Part shown: piece after piece, positions 61,375-64,000 of the stretch
How the letters are laid out: each line of letters starts with the position of its first letter
How positions within the stretch are numbered: position 1 is the stretch's first letter
DNA from: Phocaeicola oris
Lineage (GTDB): Bacteria > Bacteroidota > Bacteroidia > Bacteroidales > Bacteroidaceae
NCBI RefSeq assembly: GCF_021295095.1
Contig: NZ_JAJLQX010000017.1
Coordinates: 1 to 64,000, forward strand
Direction: 5' to 3'
Length of the DNA: 64,000 nt
The notes under the pieces: model-generated
Seen by the model: the letters and a program-made list of their open reading frames with translations, nothing else
What the model was told of the DNA's origin: nothing
Database searches by the model: none
Translations under genes and position numbers: made by a program

Positions 61375-62668
61375 TTGGTTACGAACAACGGCGGCACGTA
61401 CCATCCTGCTTATGGTAGGATGTATCGTTTTAGGGATAGGTATTGGAAGCTGGAATATATACTTTATGTCCATAGGAGGAGCTTTTTGTGTTATTTATCT
61501 GATTCTGACCATTCTTTCTCGAAATGCTTTGAAAGAGAAATGTGATTTAATGCTTGAAGCTATTAATAATAACGATTATACATTTCGTTTGCCGACTATG
61601 GGCTTCGATTCCGGAGAGAAAGCTCTTCAACGGACACTTAATAGGTTTGGAGTACTGATGGGAGAGCAGAAACAGAATCAAATACAACAGGAGAAATATT
61701 ATGAACAAATACTTTCGACCGTTACGACCGGTGTGATTGTTTTAGATGACGAGAATAGGATTATTCAGACAAATGCCGCGGCTGTACAGTTGCTCGATCT
61801 TCCTGCTTTAGGAACATTACAGCAATTAGAACGCTATGGACATGATGTAGGAGAGAAATTCCGGACTATCCAAGCCGGAGAGCGGAGTCAGTTGCATTTT
61901 TCTACCTCAAAAGGTGAAGCTCATTTATCATTGAGAGCAGTTCGAACTGTACTTGAAATGCAACCGGTTCGTATTTTGATACTGAATGATATTCGTAATG
62001 AGTTGGACGATAAAGAGTTGGATTCGTGGATTAAATTGACTCGGGTGCTGACTCATGAGATTATGAATTCCATTGCGCCTATTTCTTCTATTAGCGAGAC
62101 ATTTCTTAACAGGGATGATGTAAAAGGGACATCGCTTTATGATGGAATTGAAGCAATATATGAAACTTCAACGGGGCTGATAAACTTTGTGGATAGTTAT
62201 AGAAAGTTCTCGTCTTTACAAATACCGGCTCCTAAACCTTTCTATTTAAAAGAGTTACTACAACAGATAGGTGGATTAAGCATTGTTCCTCAGCATATAA
62301 AGTTGACTATGCTCATTGAACCGAACGATTTGATGATTTATGCCGATCCGAACCTCATTCGTCAGATGTTTATCAATTTGATTAAGAATGCGGTACAATC
62401 TATTGGGGATGATGCAGGTCATATTTATATTAAAGCATATAGTGCTCCGAATGACCATGTCTTTGTCTCTGTTAGCGATGACGGTCCGGCTATTCCGGAA
62501 GATGTGGCTGATGATATATTTGTTCCTTTTTTTACTACAAAAGAGAATGGGAGCGGTATAGGTTTATCTCTTTCTCGTCAGATTATGAAACTCTCACGAG
62601 GCAATATCAGTCTGTTGAAAGCAGGAACAAACGGTTGGAACACCACCTTTATTTTGGAGTTTGAATGA
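61364..62668 (+). CDS. NtrB/NtrY-like sensor histidine kinase
   Basis: A 434-residue membrane kinase, cognate partner of the NtrC-type regulator. Two N-terminal TM helices (about 12-32 and 35-52) with almost no periplasmic loop suggest it senses the membrane or cytoplasm. A HAMP-like/PAS segment follows (about 60-210; ILSTVTTGVIVLDDENRIIQTNAAA, split), then the phosphoacceptor His231 in LTRVLTHEIMNSIAP, N-box FINLIKNAVQSI, DDGPAIPEDV and GSGIGLSLSRQIM. Gene order RR-HK with overlap indicates coupled translation. Confidence 0.93.
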   Translation: MAFDWLRTTAARTILLMVGCIVLGIGIGSWNIYFMSIGGAFCVIYLILTILSRNALKEKCDLMLEAINNNDYTFRLPTMGFDSGEKALQRTLNRFGVLMGEQKQNQIQQEKYYEQILSTVTTGVIVLDDENRIIQTNAAAVQLLDLPALGTLQQLERYGHDVGEKFRTIQAGERSQLHFSTSKGEAHLSLRAVRTVLEMQPVRILILNDIRNELDDKELDSWIKLTRVLTHEIMNSIAPISSISETFLNRDDVKGTSLYDGIEAIYETSTGLINFVDSYRKFSSLQIPAPKPFYLKELLQQIGGLSIVPQHIKLTMLIEPNDLMIYADPNLIRQMFINLIKNAVQSIGDDAGHIYIKAYSAPNDHVFVSVSDDGPAIPEDVADDIFVPFFTTKENGSGIGLSLSRQIMKLSRGNISLLKAGTNGWNTTFILEFE

Positions 62669-62678
62669 TTCAAAATAG

Positions 62679-62709
62679 AACGGAAGAGCTTAGAATAAGT
62701 CCTTCCGTT
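62679..62709. terminator. hairpin between convergent kinase and radical SAM genes
   Basis: AACGGAAG (62679-62686) pairs with CTTCCGTT (62702-62709) around a 15-base loop; T-rich sequence follows on the plus strand. Probable terminator for the two-component operon. Confidence 0.6.
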
Positions 62710-62748
62710 ACGATTTTAATTGTTTTGTTAGTGGAGTGATATATTTTT

Positions 62749-63822
62749 TTACTTTTTAAATCCTAATCGTTTCATGTGACAGAGTAAAAGTTTGCCTTCA
62801 TCATCCCTAAGGTGCATTCCGTTACCTCGGCAATAACGGAAATACTTACAATCGGCACAATCATCTTTCTTCATCCAATTTCTGTCGCGATAAGGCAGAA
62901 ACTTGTTGTTCCATACATTTAAAAAGTCATCTTCATAGATGTTGCCTTGATGATAGTTCGCACGAATGCTTGGACAAGCGGAGATAGATCCGTCGCATAA
63001 TACAGATCCGACAGTTGCGCCGGCCTGACAGAAGAAGAAATGATTTCTTACTTCATTTTCATATTCTCCTAAGAACCCTTCACATCCATAGTTTACATCA
63101 ATCTTTCCTTCTGCTTTTGTGGCTTTAATGAACTCAAATACCTGACGGAATTCATCATTGTCTAAATGCATCATGGGGTCTTTGGCTGCTCTTCCCATAG
63201 GAAAGACCGTAAAAATACGCCAGCTTTTTAATCCTATGCCGATAAGGTATTCTTTTAGTTTAGGGAGTTCATTAAGATTTCGCTTGTTCGCGCAGGTTAC
63301 CACATCGAAAACTATTTCGTTTGAATGGACTACCATTTCGATCGCTCGTGTCGCGTTATCGAAACTGTGTATGTTTCCGCGCATCCAGTTGTGTGAATCG
63401 TGAAGTCCGTCCAAACTAATAGTCATGGAACGCAGACCGCGGTTCAGCAGACGCCGGTATCGTTCCGGTGTAAGAGCCAATCCGTTACTTACCATGCCCC
63501 AAGGAAACTCCCGTTCATAAATACCTTTACCACATTCTTCCAAATCGGGTCGCATTAAAGGCTCACCACCGGTTAGAATAACAAATACTTTATGTGGGTT
63601 GAATTGCTGCTTTACTGAATCGAGTACTTTAAAGAAATCTTCTTTCGGCATGTCCGGAGTAGTAGCAATATGTTTGCAGTCGCTTCCGCAATGTCGGCAA
63701 TGTAAGTTGCATCGGAGGGTACATTCCCAGAAAAGTTGTTTCAACGGATGTTCTTTTATCAAGTCGTTCTGTAACTTTCGAGTTATTTCAAGCCCCAAAT
63801 GTTTCCGTACAGAGAACCTCAT
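62749..63822 (-). CDS. radical SAM/SPASM domain protein (maturase-like)
   Basis: A 357-residue radical SAM enzyme. The [4Fe-4S]-SAM motif is C38-NLH-C42-RH-C45 within CTLRCNLHCRHCGSDC; GGEP follows (LTGGEPLMRP). The C-terminal SPASM region has several Cys (CDGSISACPS, CADCKYFRYCRG, CHMKRLGF) for auxiliary clusters. SPASM enzymes typically modify peptides or proteins. The gene begins one base after the stop of an upstream gene, the arrangement of the 'rSAM/lipoprotein' pairs I recall from Bacteroidales. The target is probably that upstream product. Confidence 0.88.
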   Translation of the reverse strand: MRFSVRKHLGLEITRKLQNDLIKEHPLKQLFWECTLRCNLHCRHCGSDCKHIATTPDMPKEDFFKVLDSVKQQFNPHKVFVILTGGEPLMRPDLEECGKGIYEREFPWGMVSNGLALTPERYRRLLNRGLRSMTISLDGLHDSHNWMRGNIHSFDNATRAIEMVVHSNEIVFDVVTCANKRNLNELPKLKEYLIGIGLKSWRIFTVFPMGRAAKDPMMHLDNDEFRQVFEFIKATKAEGKIDVNYGCEGFLGEYENEVRNHFFFCQAGATVGSVLCDGSISACPSIRANYHQGNIYEDDFLNVWNNKFLPYRDRNWMKKDDCADCKYFRYCRGNGMHLRDDEGKLLLCHMKRLGFKK

Positions 63823-63823
63823 C

Positions 63824-64000
63824 CTATTTCTTTTTCAACTTTTGATTGGCTGTGAGTGTAAACTCTCCCAAGTACCAGCCATTACGTTTTTTAGTTTTAA
63901 CTAAGTCTTCGGTAGTGATGGTGGCATCCTGAAAAGATCCGTTTTGCTTACCATCTACATCCGAGAACTTGATGGTTGCCGATTTGACAGTGTATAAGCC
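63824..64000 (-). CDS. 3' end of a gene coupled to the radical SAM enzyme (partial; probable lipoprotein substrate)
   Basis: An open frame of 58 codons plus stop runs off the right edge. It reads ATIKFSDVDGKQNGSF, then DLVKTKKRNGWYLGEFTLTA and a Lys-rich tail. The stop TAG is followed by one base and then the radical SAM ATG, so the two are translationally coupled. By context it may be the lipoprotein partner of the radical SAM enzyme; the N-terminus that would show a lipobox lies outside the window. Cys is absent from the visible part. Confidence 0.65.
   Translation of the reverse strand, partial: GLYTVKSATIKFSDVDGKQNGSFQDATITTEDLVKTKKRNGWYLGEFTLTANQKLKKK

Overview
The window looks like chromosomal DNA of a gut-type Bacteroidales bacterium (Bacteroides/Parabacteroides/Tannerella-like; genus not determinable by eye). 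The evidence is repeated Bacteroidota promoter boxes (TAnnTTTG) ahead of many genes, a malic enzyme-phosphotransacetylase fusion, a single-chain pyruvate:ferredoxin oxidoreductase, a DAHP synthase-chorismate mutase fusion, a GH36 alpha-galactosidase, a DUF5916 outer-membrane protein and MacB/FtsX-like permease clusters. I see no rRNA, tRNA, CRISPR array, intact insertion sequence or prophage.

Layout. 0.1-11 kb: a DnaJ-type chaperone, an AlbA-domain regulator, the dTDP-L-rhamnose operon rfbACDB on the minus strand, and a plus-strand nucleotide-sugar operon (galacturonokinase-like kinase, nucleotidyltransferase, UDP-glucuronate 4-epimerase-like protein, UDP-glucose 6-dehydrogenase). 11-15 kb: glutamate dehydrogenase, a small membrane protein and malic enzyme. 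15.6-22.9 kb: an RND efflux operon (adaptor, pump, outer-membrane factor) that continues into an LpxA-like acyltransferase and a TetR regulator. 23-30 kb: an AAA_14 ATPase remnant, an orphan sensor kinase, a UPF1-type helicase, an AAA ATPase + DUF4435 (TOPRIM-like) pair reminiscent of PARIS, and phosphofructokinase. 30-36 kb: YjbR-like and esterase genes, then the Phe/Tyr operon pheA-aminotransferase-aroG/CM-tyrA-gph, preceded by a previously unlisted 29-residue Phe/Tyr-rich leader peptide and an attenuator hairpin. 36-46 kb: PatB-type C-S lyase, PFOR, an AAA_14 ATPase, an ATP-grasp-like protein and alpha-galactosidase. 46-57 kb: a minus-strand export operon (TolC, HlyD-like adaptor, two permeases, ATPase, third permease) with a near-perfect sigma-54 promoter and two enhancer-like palindromes. 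57-63 kb: DUF5916 protein and an NtrC-type response regulator/kinase pair that is the likely controller of that operon. The right edge holds a radical SAM/SPASM enzyme and the 3' end of a gene tightly coupled to it.

The most unusual feature is a family of degenerate 22-bp tandem repeats at six intergenic loci (about 31 units, all in 22-bp register apart from a 1-bp slip in the first). Each unit has a self-complementary core close to TCATGCGTATGA; adjacent units can be inverted and form long hairpins. I know of no named element matching this family.
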